64,000 bases of DNA, taken from NCBI RefSeq assembly GCF_050624435.1, contig NC_134538.1:115022437-115086436 (forward strand). The letters are read 5' to 3'. Origin of the DNA: Tenrec ecaudatus. Taxonomy: Eukaryota; Chordata; Mammalia; Afrosoricida; Tenrecidae. The position numbers and the translations under genes were made by a program. Each line of letters opens with the position of its first letter. Position 1 is the stretch's first letter. Of the stretch, positions 11,791-24,008 are shown piece after piece. The notes below the pieces were generated by a model that saw only the letters and a list, made by a program, of their open reading frames with translations, was not told the origin of the DNA and did not search any database.

Positions 11791-12506
11791 AGACTGTATT
11801 CATTCAAAACGTCCTTGAAATCTTAGACCTTGTTTTTCTTGAAATAATTAATTATTGTGTAAGTCTAATAACATATCTTAGGCACATAAGCTCAGCATAT
11901 AGTTTCAGGAGGAAAATAAATAAATAAACTGCTTATAGTCTAATTAAGACACAAAACAACATATAGACAAAGAACTCTACAGAATGTTTCCCATGGTGCC
12001 ACTATTTCTGTTGGCCTTTGGGTCACGCCAACTTCGCCTGTGATGGAAGTGGCAGACTGGGACTCGGCAGGCTTCCGCACCCTGAGTGCAGCCTCTCCAT
12101 GTCTGAGCTGCCTGGGTCCTCCAGCCCCCAGGCCTCCAAGTTTGGCTTGTCCAAACCTTGTCTATTAATCATTGACATCGCTCTCATTCTGGCCTAAATA
12201 TATATCTATTTATAGTTGGAAATAGAATTGAGACAAAATAGAAGATTTGGTTGGCCTGTCTCTCAAGGCTCTTTTTTATCTTGTTCAGCCTAAAATTGAT
12301 CTCTCTGACCACACCAACACCCTCATACCCATAGTCCCCTGGCAAGTGTTTCCAGAACATTCTCTACCCTGGGATTGGCTAATTGATTTATCTATTTTTT
12401 TCAGTTCATGTATTTCTACATCTCCCACATTATTTGTATAATGGTAGCATATACACGGTTAGATTTACTTCATTATCCTATCTAATAATCCTCTTCTCTT
12501 AACATA
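11791..12506. other. unassigned non-coding sequence
   Basis: Contains a GC-richer block at 12000-12160 (mixed C-rich, TGCAGCCTCTCC) without recognisable origin; otherwise AT-rich. Confidence 0.4.
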
Positions 12507-12695
12507 GGAGCCCTGAGAGTGTAGTAGTTACACATTGGGCTGTAATCTGCATGGTCAGCAGTTCAAAACCACCAGCATTTCCACAGGAGAGAGATGGGCT
12601 TTCTACTCTGGTAAACAGTTACAGTCTCAGAAACTCACAGCAGGTTGCCGTGAATCAGCATTGACTCGATGTCAGTGGGTTGGGGGTTTGAGCAA
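12507..12695 (+). mobile_element. AfroSINE, full length
   Basis: One of the best-preserved copies: begins GGAGCCCTGAGAGTGTAGTA, has GTCAGCAGTTCAAAACCACC and GAGAGATGGGCTTTCTACTC, and ends TTGACTCGATGTCAGTGGGT. It has a tRNA-like head with RNA polymerase III promoter boxes, and a tail resembling the RTE 3' end. Confidence 0.9.
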
Positions 12696-13849
12696 CAGAG
12701 AATTGTTTCAGTTAAACAATATTCATCTTTTCATAAGGGTGAAAGAAAGTCTACTTTCTACTTTTTCCACATAAATTATCATGGCCACGTGTAAGTAGAG
12801 GTCTTCTGTACATCATGTTTTATAATCCTCCTCCCAAAGATGACCAAAGAATCGGAACCTTTTGACGGCTCTAAGCTAGCTGTCATCCTCGCCGAGTTCT
12901 TCCTGAAAGAGTTCCGTTAGTGGCCGGAAGACTGTCATTTATGGAACTAAGATTGGAGGCACCAGAGAATGATCTTCCCCTGTAATTGAGCTGTCGTGTA
13001 TCCTCAAATGTAACACTTATCTAAAAACAAGTCTCTTCTACTTGATTTTCACTTATAATACAAATATTTACATAAAACCGAAGGTTGCCACCAATGTGAA
13101 TTATCTCAAGGAAGAGAGTTTCTTTGCTTTTAAAATGTAAATGCATCCTTGATTCGCAGTCCACATAGATAGTCTGTTCACATGAACAGGCAGCGAGAGC
13201 TTTGTAAGGGAATTGGCATATGTTTTCCTTTTAAACATTATCAACGACCTCCTTTCATCTCCACTTCCTTTCCCCTAAGAATAGGATAGGTACACACAGA
13301 AATGTGGAATCAATATGGAACAATAACAAAATACATTTTGGATGTTTGCCCAATGAAAAGTTTAATTTTCCTGATTATGGTATACAATTTAACTAATAAA
13401 AGTATGCAATTATTCAGGCAATGGAATGTTATATATTATATACTTTTATTTGTCTTGTGTAAAAGAATGGAAAACAATATAATTGAAATAAAAATAAGAG
13501 TTGTGAAAAGTAAAAGCCAAACAATTTAATTTCTTTTAACAATTCTGCTTTATTCTAAGTTTTAAACCAAGATTACAATGGAGCAAAAGATACACAGATT
13601 TTATATAGTAAATTCAACATTATAATGCCCCAAAGAGTGATTTCCCCATGAAAAAGAGAGGAAAACTGTCAGGGGCCGATTCTCCTTCCCAGCTCTTTAT
13701 GGACGAGACCCCAATGGACAAAGGGTTTACAAAGGTAAGGCTGACATAAACTTCTTGATGAACATCAGATTAACTTTTAAAAAATATTTTCCTTTCTCAG
13801 AAAATTCACAGGGATGTAATTTAATATGTTTAATTAATTTGCAGTATCT
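12696..13849. other. unassigned non-coding sequence
   Basis: AT-rich; short frames only. No repeat recognised. Confidence 0.4.
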
Positions 13850-13936
13850 ATTGTTGCTGGGTACAATCGAGTCCATTTTGACTCATAATATCCCAGGTGA
13901 AATGTGTAAAACTGCCCCATTCTCTAGGCTGTCATT
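13850..13936 (-). mobile_element. AfroSINE fragment
   Basis: Antisense tail and body: TTGTTGCTGGGTACAATCGA, TTGACTCATAATATCCCAG, AAAACTGCCCCATTCTCTAG. Confidence 0.6.
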
Positions 13937-13971
13937 TATATGTCCCAGCACTTGTCTGTCAGGTAGTCACA

Positions 13972-15140
13972 CTGCGGTGGCTTGTGTGTTGCTGTGAAGC
14001 GGGAAGCGATGTCACTGGTATTTCAAATGCCGGCAGGGTCACCCAAAGGGAATGGGTTTCAGTGGAGCTTCTGGACTAAACTGGGAGGACCTGGCTTCCC
14101 ACACTGAAGAAAGGGCCACCGAAAACCTTATGCACAGCTTTGAAATACACATGGTCGAAGGCCAAAGAACGGAAGCAGAACGTTGTCAGAGATAACGCCT
14201 GAGGATGGGAGCTGATTTCTCAAAGTGGCCTCAACAGTGGTATCGAGTTGATTAAAGCCTGGGGAGTGGAGCCTTTGGGATAGTTGTTTGCTGATGGGAC
14301 AAGACTCAAGGAATAATAGCTGCAAAAATCTACTAATGATCAGAATTTGGAATGTGTGAAATATGAATCTAGGAAAGTTAGAGGTGGTCAAACATACAAT
14401 GGAAGGCATAAAGATTGATATCCTAGTTTGCATTAGTGAGCATAAATGGGCCAGTGTTCGCCATTTTGAATCAGAAAATCATATGATTTACTAGGTTGAG
14501 AATAAAATAATCAAGAGGAATGTCATGGCATTCATTGTCATAAAGGGCATTTCAAGCTCTATTTTGAAAGACAAGTAGTCTGTGATAGGGTTCTAGCTAT
14601 CAACCTTCAAGGAAATCCAATGAACACAATTATTATTCAAATGTATGCACCAACCACAAAAGCTGGTGATGAATTCTACCGACTCCTGTCAAAAATTTGA
14701 AAGAGGAAAGAATAGTACTTGTAAAATAAGGGTTTGATTACAGAAATGTACCCAGAGATCAAATGATAGAATTTTACGAAGCCAATGACTTGTTTATAGC
14801 AAATAGTTTTTTTCAACAGCACAAAAGGCAACTATACACATGGACTTCTTCAGAATGAAATGCAGAAATCAAATTGACCACATCTGTGGGAGAAGCTCAA
14901 TAGCAGCAGCTAAAACCAGGCCAAGGGCTGAGTGTGACACAGACCGTCAATTGCTCACATGGAAGTTCAGGATAAAGATGAAGAAAATGAAATCAAGTCC
15001 ATGAGCACCAAATTGCAACCTTGAGTCTATCCCACTTGGATTTCCAAAGCATCTCAAGGAGAGATTTGATGCATTGAATACCAATGGCAGAAGACCTGAT
15101 GAGCTGTGGGAGGACCGAGGAACATCATTCAAAAAGAAAT
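13972..15140 (+). mobile_element. RTE/BovB-like LINE, 5' region with endonuclease remnant
   Basis: Starts with the RTE 5'UTR (TGGCTTGTGTGTTGCTGTGA, then CCGGCAGGGTCACCCAAAG). It continues into the apurinic-type endonuclease region of the single RTE ORF; recognisable peptides include QMYAPT-like at about 14637, the HKRQLYTW-like segment at about 14822 and RNQIDHICG at about 14865. Many stops and frame breaks make it non-coding. The reverse transcriptase half is absent, and homology is lost after about 15140. RTE elements nick DNA with this endonuclease and copy their RNA in place. Confidence 0.85.
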
Positions 15141-15761
15141 GAGCATCTTTCTGCTCCCCTCTTCTCTCAGACAACTCCATCTGAGGTCAGTAATGAACTC
15201 CCTCATTTCAAGTCCTCTCCAGAATCCAACTTGAAAATCAGGCAACTCCTTACTAATGTGCTACTACAACTGGTTACAAATTATCTTCACCAAAAATTCA
15301 CTTGCATGTGTTACTAATGATATTGTTCTATGACAGCTGCATTAAACAGGGTCACCTTTCTTTGGAATTGATACAAGAATGGATCTCTTCCAGTCAGTTG
15401 GCTATGCAGCTGTCTTCCAAATGTGTTGGCATCTATGAGTGAGTTCTTCCAATGTTTTTATTTGCTTATTGAAACAGTTCAGTTGATAGTCCATCACTCC
15501 TACAGCCTGGTATTTGCTGGTTCCTTCAGGACAGCTTGAACTTTTTTTCTTCAATACTCTACCTCTTGAAATGGTTGAATGTTGACCAATTCTTTTTGGT
15601 ATATAGCTCTATATATCTATCCCCTATACCATCTTTGGATGCATCCTGCATTGTTGCATATTTTACCCATAGAATCCATCAATACTACAATCCAAGAAGT
15701 GATTTTTCCTTTAGTTCTTTCAGTTTAATATATACTGAGCATGTTCTTTCTTCTTGACTTT

Positions 15762-15802
15762 TGTGTTAGGCTGGGCTCACAAGACAAATAATTCCAGTGA
15801 CA

Positions 15803-15839
<37 letters not shown>

Positions 15840-16216
15840 AGGAGCTTTATAGCAAGAAGTCATTATATATTGAGGAAACAGCCCAGCCCAGCTCAAGTCT
15901 GTAAATCTGATACTTGTCCACAAGTCCCTCTTCAGACTCATGCAGTGATACAGCGTGCAGGAATATCACAGTCCAATAGGTACAAAGCCTTGTGGAACCA
16001 ATGGCGGTGCACGAATCTCCAGGACTCTGGCGGCATCCAGGGTCAACCAGCAGGAAAGCTAAGGCAGAGAGAAAGGGGGACTTTCCAGCATCCTCCTACT
16101 GAGCAGGCCATGCCCACAAGGAGGCACCATCAGGCTGTGACCTGGTTGACAGGTTGCATATCACCCCTACACTTTTATATATCTTCAAGTTGACACGAAA
16201 TTATGTGACCACCACA
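15762..16216 (+). mobile_element. solo LTR (family shared with 56308 and 61519)
   Basis: 455 bp beginning TGTGTTAGGCTGGGCTCAC and ending GTGACCACCACA, i.e. TG...CA, like retroviral LTRs. It shares with 56308-56786 the blocks ATATATTGAGGAAACAGCCC, CTCTTCAGACTCATG and GGAA(T/G)ATCACAG(T/G)CCAAT in the same order. It lies inside RTE sequence. The flanking pentamers (ACTTT left, AATCT right) are only weakly alike. No internal retroviral genes are present. A GT microsatellite (15806-15835) has grown inside it, and a 127-codon frame across it is chance. Confidence 0.75.
15806..15835. repeat. (GT)15 microsatellite
   Basis: Uninterrupted GT run within the LTR. Confidence 0.98.
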
Positions 16217-17524
16217 AATCTCTAACTCCCAATTTTGTACATCTCATTATAACAATCAACTGTGTCTTCTCATCTTGCCCTTTTAAGTATTCCATTCCAC
16301 GCTTTACTCGATAGTTTCTTCCATTTGCTTTAGATACTCGGCCTTTAAGAAAAAGTTTCAGAGCCTCTTCTGGCAGCTAGTTAGGCTTTTTCTTTCTTTC
16401 CTGTCATTTTAAAGGCCATTGTTTCCTTCCTCTAAGATGTGCTTGATGTCGCTGCACAGCTCATCCGGTCTTCTGTCAGTAGTGCTCAATGTATTAAATT
16501 TATTTTTGAGCTGCTCTCTAAATTGAGGTAGGATGACATATTTACTTTTATTTAAACTGATCTTAGATATGACCAATTGATTATTGGTTTCTATAGTTGG
16601 CTCCTAGACTTGTTTTGACTGATGATATTGAGTTTCTCTCTCATTTCTTCTCACCAATGTAGTCAGTTTAGATCCTGGCATTCTACTGGGCAAAGTTCAT
16701 GCACATCGTTACCATTTGTGTTGTTGAAAAGGTTATTTGCCAGGAATAAGTAATTGATCTGGCAACATCCAATCATGGATACTCTGCTTCATTTTTACCA
16801 CCCAATCCTGTTTTCCAACTATAGTTTTTTTCCTTTTTGTTTCCAACTTTTACATTCCAATTACCAGTAGTTATCAGTGCTTTTTGATTGCATGTTTGAT
16901 CAATTTCAGATGAAAGACACTGACAGACTTCTTCAACGTCTCCATCACTGGCTTAGTGCTGGCTACACGGATTTGAAAAATCACAATAGCTGGATTTCTT
17001 GCAGGTGCATAGACCCTATCCTGTTTCAGACAGTATTCTAATTCAAGATAGATTGAAATGTCCTTTTGGACCATAAAATTGAAACTCTTCCTGCTGCGCT
17101 TGTCATTCCAGGTGTAGTAAACCATGTAATTGACCAGATAATTAATCTATTTCAGCTCACTAATGCTTACAATCTCAATTTTTATGTATTCCATTGGATT
17201 TTTGATGATTTCCAATTTTCCTTAATTCATACTTCTTACATTCTATTTTCCTATTATTAATGGATGTTGCAGGTGTTTTCTCTCATTTTGAGTTATGCTC
17301 AGTCAACAAATGAGGGTTCTGAAAACTCGATTCCATGCACATTACCGTGAACTCCACTTAGTGCAGTGGCCACTTCTCAGCCGTGTTTGGCGTGTCTTCC
17401 AATCACAACAGTGCCTCTTCCCACATCTATCTGACAGCACTCTGCTGCTGGCCAGAAGGTCTTCGGTGGCTAATCTCGTAGAAATGGACAAAGCTTTTCT
17501 TTGGAGTTTGTTCTGAGTCTAGAA

Positions 17525-18581
17525 CAGTGGTTCTCAACCTGTGAGTCGCAAACCCTTTAGGGGTCAAACATCACTTACACAGGGGTTGCCGAAGACCATT
17601 GGAAAAGACATATTCCCCATGGTCCTAGAAACTGAGACACCGCTCCTCTATCCGTCTCTAGGTGAGTCCTCCCACATGCAGTTACGCCCACATACAAGTA
17701 CCTGGTGTGATGACATCATCGTGCCAAACCCATCACATGCACCTTGCACAAATACAGGTGTATGTGACAGGGTTGGTGCCATAATGTACTTATGCGGACC
17801 AGTCATACATGTGTAGAGAGCAGCTACTGTGTAGAAAGCAGCTACTTTGTTAAAAGCAGCTAATGCCCATTCACAGAAGCCCATTCACAGCCAGAGTTGA
17901 AGATGTTCCTGAGACAGCACTAGAGGAGTTCATTGAACTTATTAACAGCGATGCAGCGAGAACTGATTTCTCTACAATGCCAGTTACAACATTCTGCATC
18001 AAGGGTTTGCAGTCATATTCTGTTCTGTCTGAGACTGTGTTGTGCCTTCTTCCATTTCTAACAACATATCTTTGTGAAACAGGGTTTTCCAGCTTATTGG
18101 TTATTGAGTCTAAATAGAAAAGTAGACTTGTTGTGGAAGATGATCTTCATTGTGCTCTTGCAAAGGCTGCCCTGAAAATTTCTGATCTGGAGAGAAAGAA
18201 GCTATCTCAACCTTTACACTGACATTGGCTTTTAGCACACACTGTCTCAAAATGCAGCAATGTAGCTTACTGTTGTTATATTAAGACTGTTACCCATGCT
18301 ACACCATCTTCAAGAAAAATTTTTATTTATTTGTAATCAGAAATAAATATTTCACAATATGTAATTATATATTGTTTTGTGATTAATCACTATGCTTTAA
18401 TTATGTTCAATTTGTAACAATGAGAACACATCCTGCATATCAGATATTTACATGACAATTTCTAACAGTAGCAAAATTAGAGTTACAAAGTAGCAAGGAA
18501 AATGATTTTGTGGTTGGCGGTCACCATGACATGAGGAACTGTATGAAAGGGTTGCAGCATTAGGAAGGTTGAGAACCACTG
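17525..18581 (+). mobile_element. SPIN hAT transposon with transposase C-terminus
   Basis: Starts CAGTGGTTCTCAACCTGTGA and ends GGTTGAGAACCACTG, the SPIN inverted ends. Target duplications of 8 bp are GTCTAGAA (17517-17524) and CTTTAGAA (18582-18589), 6 of 8 identical, fitting the nTnnnnAn preference of this hAT group. About 125 codons of the transposase C-terminus remain at 17880-18222. The hAT dimerisation motif LTTYLCETGFSSLLVIESK is followed by one in-frame stop (18115-18117) and then RLVVEDDLHCALAKAALK. The catalytic DDE core and BED zinc finger are absent, so this is an internally deleted copy. It sits inside the minus-strand RTE. The region between 18205 and 18420 also occurs in the copy at 57354-57889. 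Confidence 0.92.
17880..18222 (+). pseudogene. SPIN transposase C-terminal remnant (hAT dimerisation domain)
   Basis: Translates as VEDVPETALEEF... through the conserved TYLCE-GFS block to DLERKKLSQPLH and a natural stop. hAT transposases cut and paste DNA, and this C-terminal region makes them oligomerise. One internal stop codon at 18115-18117 and loss of everything upstream show it is dead. It lies in the same orientation as the element's ends. Confidence 0.88.
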
Positions 18582-18722
18582 CTTTAGAAGTTCTGCTTAA
18601 ACCCGTGCCCCTTGGCTGACCCTGGTGGTATTTTAAATACTGCCACCATACCTTCCAGCATCCTAGAACAGGTGAATTCCACAATCCAACAAACTGACAC
18701 CCATGTGGTGGGACTTCACCAA

Positions 18723-18922
18723 ACTCCAAATTCACTGCCATTTAGATGTTACTAACCCAGAGCAGCCCTATAGGACAGAGTTTCTGACACCCCTCTGAGA
18801 TTCTGGGACGATTTAGAAGACTAGAAAGTCCCATCTTTCTCCTTGGGAAGGGCTGGTGGTTTCAAACTTCAAACCCTGCAGGTCGCAGCCCAACTTCTAA
18901 CCACTACGCCATCAGAACTTCT
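18723..18922 (-). mobile_element. AfroSINE, full length
   Basis: Antisense tail AAATTCACTGCCATTTAGAT, body GCAGCCCTATAGGACAGAGT and GGGCTGGTGGTTTCAAAC, head CTAACCACTACGCCATCAGA. It abuts the RTE 5' end. Confidence 0.88.
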
Positions 18923-21171
18923 TGTAATTTAACAAGTTTCTGTAAATCTAACCAAGTGGGCTCATCCTCCTAGAAGCTGATCTTAAACAGACAAAATTCA
19001 AAGTAAGATTATTAGAACATGACCAACATCAGTGAGTGTTAGAAGAATTCACATATATGTGTCTATTTACTTTCAATAGAAATTGAATTTTTATGTTGTT
19101 ATTATATGTTATTATTTGAAACACACAAAGCCATTAGATTATATTTTAAAAATGGTAAATCTTAGCTTTACTTATCCCTTCCATCTAATGAGATGGTAAA
19201 ATCTCATTCGCCATTATACAACTTTTATATAATGCATTCTAAGTTTTATATCATGGAACTAGAATACATGCATATCTGCATATGTATGGCATATATTATT
19301 TTTTAAATAGCTAGAACTTAAAGGCTTTTTCTACTTATTTCTTTCCTTTCTCACTTTTAACAGACTTTCTGTTTGTTCGACACAAAAGTGTTCTCATCAT
19401 TAGTTTTCACCCTGTATGTGTAATAACACTAAATGAGAGATTAAGTTAATTATGATGATAGTAAGGAGGTGACCCAATTAAATCTAATTATCAGATTCCG
19501 TTATTTTTAAAGCTCATCCTTCTTTGTCTTTTCTGCTATAATTTCCCCGGAGATTTCACTCCACAGTCTAATCAATTTAGAGAAGCTGAACTCCTCCCTC
19601 TGCTTAGCTTCTCAGCAAGAACCTTGGTTTAAGAACTCTAAAGGAAAGGAACACTCATCAATAAAACGCCGGCTGTGTTTGAGGCCAGGGGTCACACTTA
19701 ACTACAACTGTGCTGCTGGGAGGAGACAGGAGAATTGTCTGAATGTCAAAATGCTACCTCCGTGAGAAAGAAAGGAAAACCTTTTGAGTTGGTTCATGGT
19801 GAATAAATAAGAACAATAGATGACAAGAGTATAATCTATTTACTGATGGTGTTCCCTAACAATGACAGTTGTTCTATATACACATAGTTCTACAGGCCAT
19901 TATTAAAAATTGGCATGTTTATTTTTAAAGTGTTTTCTAAAGGAACTAGACTGATCATTAAGCTGCCCTTAGTTCTGAGATATGAATGATTACCTTTTCA
20001 GGGTCCAAAAAAGAGTCATATTCATGTACTAGCATGAAGTGCTGCATAACTCTAAGTACTTAATAATACTTACTATTTGATTATATGGATTATAAAGATA
20101 AAACTTCTAGATAAGAATAAAATAGTATACATATATTGTTTCAAATTTTGATGTGATTAATCCTATCTTTGTTTTGCGTTACTGACTTGGTACATTTTAT
20201 ATATTTTTTTCAATATACAAGGAGAAGATATCACTAAGTATGCAAAACTATCACACAAAATAGTAAAGATAATGTCTATGTTAGACATAAATCATAAACA
20301 TCATCCTAGAGCACACAGAAATAAAGCCAACTTAATAAAATAATGGCATTCATGCTGTTCAACAAATAAGAATGTGTGTTGATGGGTGTGAGTGAATGAA
20401 GAAAGGCCCTAGTTATGTAATTTCTTAGAGAGTTTAAATGTCATAGAAAATTTAGCTCTACAAATCGGCTGTTTTACTTCTTGAATTTGCTATTCATGAG
20501 TTGACAACTCCTCTACCCGCTTCAGGATCCATATTCCTATTGTGGTGTTCATGGCAGGCACACGTTCAAGTTGGATTGCTCCCATCCAAGGACTGAACAC
20601 ACTGGAGCAATTCTTTTTCCCCAATGTTGGTAATTGACTGTGTTGGGTAATTTTTGCTGAGTTTCTCATCAGCCTAGTTAGGTTTTCTCACAGCTCTACC
20701 GCAGTCTGAGGCGCTTCCCATTCAATCTTCCTTTTTCTTCTCGCTATCAGATCTGCCTTGTGATCTGGAGCTCATTCTTGTGGAAACCGTGAAACCCACC
20801 TTGTAGAACTCAATTTCCAGGAATATACTTAACTACAGGCCCCCGGTTTTCACTGTGGTCACACTCTCCTTTCACTGGCCCCACTGAGCACTCAACACAG
20901 CAGGAATGCTAAGGCAGATCCTTGCTAGGACACACAACTCCGCCGAGGGTCAGCTGTGGTTCCAGAACTTCCAGAGGGCCTTACTGATCCTTCTTTACAT
21001 TACACATCCTATAGGACACTCCCATTCACCACCGCCGCCTCTCGCTGTGTCTTTTATAATTGATCTGTTTGAGGGAGTGTCAATGTGTTCCTGGAAGATG
21101 TTCATTATCTTTCAATTCCATTGTCCTGTTTACTTTATGAAGCTCCCTTAAATGATTAGCAAATAAGGGTA
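18923..21171. other. unassigned sequence, mostly unique
   Basis: AT-rich unique sequence. 19480-19640 reads like constrained non-coding DNA (mixed composition, no repeat signature). 20500-21150 is C/T-rich and could be an old LTR, but no ends were found. Confidence 0.4.
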
Positions 21172-21870
21172 ATTAACAAGCTGCAATGTGCAGATGACAC
21201 AACCTGGATTGCTGAAAGCCAGGAGGTCTGGATGCACTTGACTATGAAGATCAAGGACTGCAGCCTTCAGTTGGGATTACAACTCGATGTAAAAATAAAA
21301 TCCTCACAACAGGGCCAGTAGGTAACATCCTGAGACATGGAGGTAAGACTGGATTCATTTTAGGATGCCATCTTGCTTGAATCCACAATCAGTGCTCATG
21401 GACTCAGGAAAGGATCAAGTAACCCCTTGTGTTGTGGAAGCCTGCTGCACCGGGCCTCTGTAAGATGTTGGCAAGCAATGAGGTTACTCTGAGGATTGAA
21501 ATGCGCCTGAGTCAAGTCATCGTATATTCAGCCACCTAATACACATGTGAAAACTGGACGTTGAATAAGAAAGACCGAAGGATAATCATTGAATTTGCAA
21601 ATCTAGCTTGGGAAAAATAGAGCCAGAATGCCCCTTCGCAACAATGGCAAGACTTCATCTCATGTACTTTGGACACGTTATCAGGAGAGATAAGATCATC
21701 ACGCTTGGTAAACTGTAAGCTCCGCCGTGAAAAAGAGCATGGCTTTCAACAAGATGGAGTGACACCATGGCTGCAACAACGGGCTCAAACATACGAACAA
21801 CTGTGAGGCTGGCGTGGGACCGGGCAGCGTCTCCTTCTGCTGCACACAGGGTGGCTCCATGGCTCCTGAC
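21172..21870 (+). mobile_element. RTE/BovB-like LINE 3' end
   Basis: Plus-strand end of the RTE ORF and 3'UTR: CTGCAATGTGCAGATGACAC encodes the ADDT of the reverse transcriptase active site, then ATCAAGGACTGCAGCCTTCA, CTTTGGACACGTTATCAGGA, GGCTGCAACAACGGGCTCAA and GGGACCGGGCAG. Frames are broken by stops. The terminal part is the region AfroSINE tails resemble. Confidence 0.85.
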
Positions 21871-23789
21871 GACCCAACATACGGTCTCACAGCTGTGCCG
21901 ATGTCTCCGTCCCACTGGCTGTGTTCACACAAAGAGCTCGGGTATCTCCTCCCATCTTTAATCCAATTTGTTATCTGCCTATCTGAGAGTTCCATAATAC
22001 ATCCATTGCTAACTTCATCTGGGAGTCTGTTTCCTAGAGGACCCAAGATGACACAAATCCTTTCTTTAAGAGAAACGACAAATGAAATCCTAGCATCAAA
22101 ATCATATAATATTGAAACACTTTGGGGCCCAGAGCATTCCTTACTTTCCACCCCCTCTCATCTCACCTTCAGTGGGAGTTACTATCACATCTCTTGGAAA
22201 TGTTTTGGATTATGAGGAACACAGTTTAAGAATTCCCGAGCAAGCTTTTCTTTAAACAGTAACTGCTATATTCTTTGTAGCATCTCAGTGTCTTCATGTG
22301 TCCTTATAAGGTCTTCTTGGTGTTCTGCTTTATATAGAAGTATCCTGCTCAATGCAAGAGAATTTTTTCCTGAATTATCACAACTATTTATATTTGAAGA
22401 AAATGTATTTTGTTTCTCTGAAGTTTCAGATTTCAACTGAATTTATTAAAAATAAACTTACACCTTTCCGTGCCTCTCAGCAAAGCCTTTCAGGAAGATC
22501 GGGGGGAAAGGAACATTAGTTGTAGGGTTGTCTAAAGAACACTCTACTAAGTGTATGCAACTGGGAAATTAAAGTCCAACTGCCTAGAGAAACACTGGAA
22601 AGGATCCAACACATGAACTCCATTAATGCTAAAGACAATCTTTCTTTTAAAAAGCAGGAAACTCCTGTCTCCAAGGATATAGACAGTAGGCTTGGATGGT
22701 TATGAATCTTAGAATTGTCTCTTTATGATACAGTAGTAATATTTAATTTTAAATTAGGTTAGCTATGAAAATCAACTCGATTTTTCATTTTATTATGTAT
22801 ACCGGTAGTTTAATTTTAATGTAATCAAAACAAAGTCCATTTTAAAATATTAATTCAAGAGTAAAAAGTCTGTTATTAAAAAGTATCTCTTCACTGGGAA
22901 TTTTATTTGGTGAAAAGGCAAAGTGACGCAGACATAATACTGCAAACTGAATGGGATGCAGTGGAGATAAAACAATTCCTAAAGGGAACTACCCTTTCCG
23001 TGTACTCTTTAGAGTTAGAGTAATAGAATGTACAGCATCATCCTGCGAGCTGCTAATGTGCGTTCGGCTTCTCAAAATAACAGGATCAAATTTGAAGTCC
23101 TATTGATGTCATTGATACGGGCGGCGTTTGATTAGTTTCCTTTTCAGTTTGACCTAGAATGCAAATTGCTCTGTCCATTCACTATTGTAGGCATTATAAA
23201 GGCTGTTTGTTCACATCATTCTGAGATGTCATCACTTTTCTGGGCTCATTAGAAAGATAAACATAGTTTGTACCTGTGAGTTATGGTCAACTCAGCAGGC
23301 ATTCCCAACACTGAAGGTCCGTGTTCCTCGTTCCAAGAGAAGAAGCTGTGCAGGCAGTGGTCTTTTCTTTCTGCTGTAGGTAGGAAAGATCCTGCCTTGT
23401 GTGGTAGTCAATTGCTCACCTGGGTTTTTACATACAATCCTGACTGGGTTAGAAAGTCTTATTCATATTAGTAATTCATTCTTCTAACCACTTTACTCAT
23501 CGGATAGTTAAAATGCTATTTATTTTTTAATTGGCCTTCATTTAAAGTGAATGCTTATGTTTTATTGCCAACAAAGACATGCCCATACTTCCTCTTTGAA
23601 GTACTGGCTGAGCAAAGTTTAGCTTCCTTTCTAGACCACTAATTTGTAGCTTCATAACATAAACTGTAATTCGTTTTATCTGTACATATCTCCCCAAATA
23701 AGATTCCTGAAAGTGAGGTATTTGTTTTAAATCTCTTTATGTCCTCTAATTCTTCCAGTCTTGCATTCACTGGCTGTTTTTTGATAAGT
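21871..23789. other. unassigned sequence, mostly unique
   Basis: 21880-22060 ends in GGACCCAAGATGACACA and could be an LTR piece (unproven). 22990-23260 is mixed-composition unique sequence with a CpG cluster (GATACGGGCGGCGTTTGATT) and several TAAT/ATTAG motifs, a candidate conserved non-coding element. Confidence 0.4.
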
Positions 23790-24003
23790 TTATGTTTTGT
23801 TTTTCTTTTTAAACTTTTTATTGGGGATTTGGTGAAGGTTGACAGAGCAAGTCATAGTTTTACATTCAACAATTCGTACACGTTCCGATTCAACTCATAG
23901 TGCGATCCCCTCACTGTACCCTCATGTTGCCTCCACCCTCACTGCGCCTCCTATTTCCATTCTTCCTTTACCCTCACGCTCTGAAATGTCACCCGGGGTA
24001 ATG
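23790..24003 (-). mobile_element. older afrotherian L1 3' end
   Basis: Antisense L1 tail: AACTTTTTATTGGGGATTTG, GGTTGACAGAGCAAGTCATA, CATTCAACAATTCGTACACG, CACTGCGCCTCC. Distinct in sequence from the 41961-44245 type and related to the piece at 52445. Confidence 0.65.
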
Positions 24004-24008
24004 CTGCC

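Larger units (their letters stand above)
15250..18722 (-). mobile_element. long RTE/BovB-like LINE, interrupted twice
   Basis: Minus-strand RTE in three pieces: 15250-15761 (reverse transcriptase region; CTCTTCCAGTCAGTTGGCTA and CTACCTCTTGAAATGGTTGA are typical antisense blocks), 16217-17524 (linker and endonuclease; CAATTACCAGTAGTTATCAG and AATCTATTTCAGCTCACTAATG-like blocks) and 18582-18722 (5'UTR; CTGACCCTGGTGGTATTTTA). Between them sit an LTR (15762-16216) and a SPIN transposon (17525-18581). Joining the flanks of each insertion restores continuous RTE homology, so these are insertions into one older element. The 3' third is missing. All frames are broken. Confidence 0.85.

Noticed and set aside
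15810..16193. 127-codon open frame starting in a GT repeat
   Set aside because: Valine-cysteine run comes from the microsatellite; the rest is LTR.
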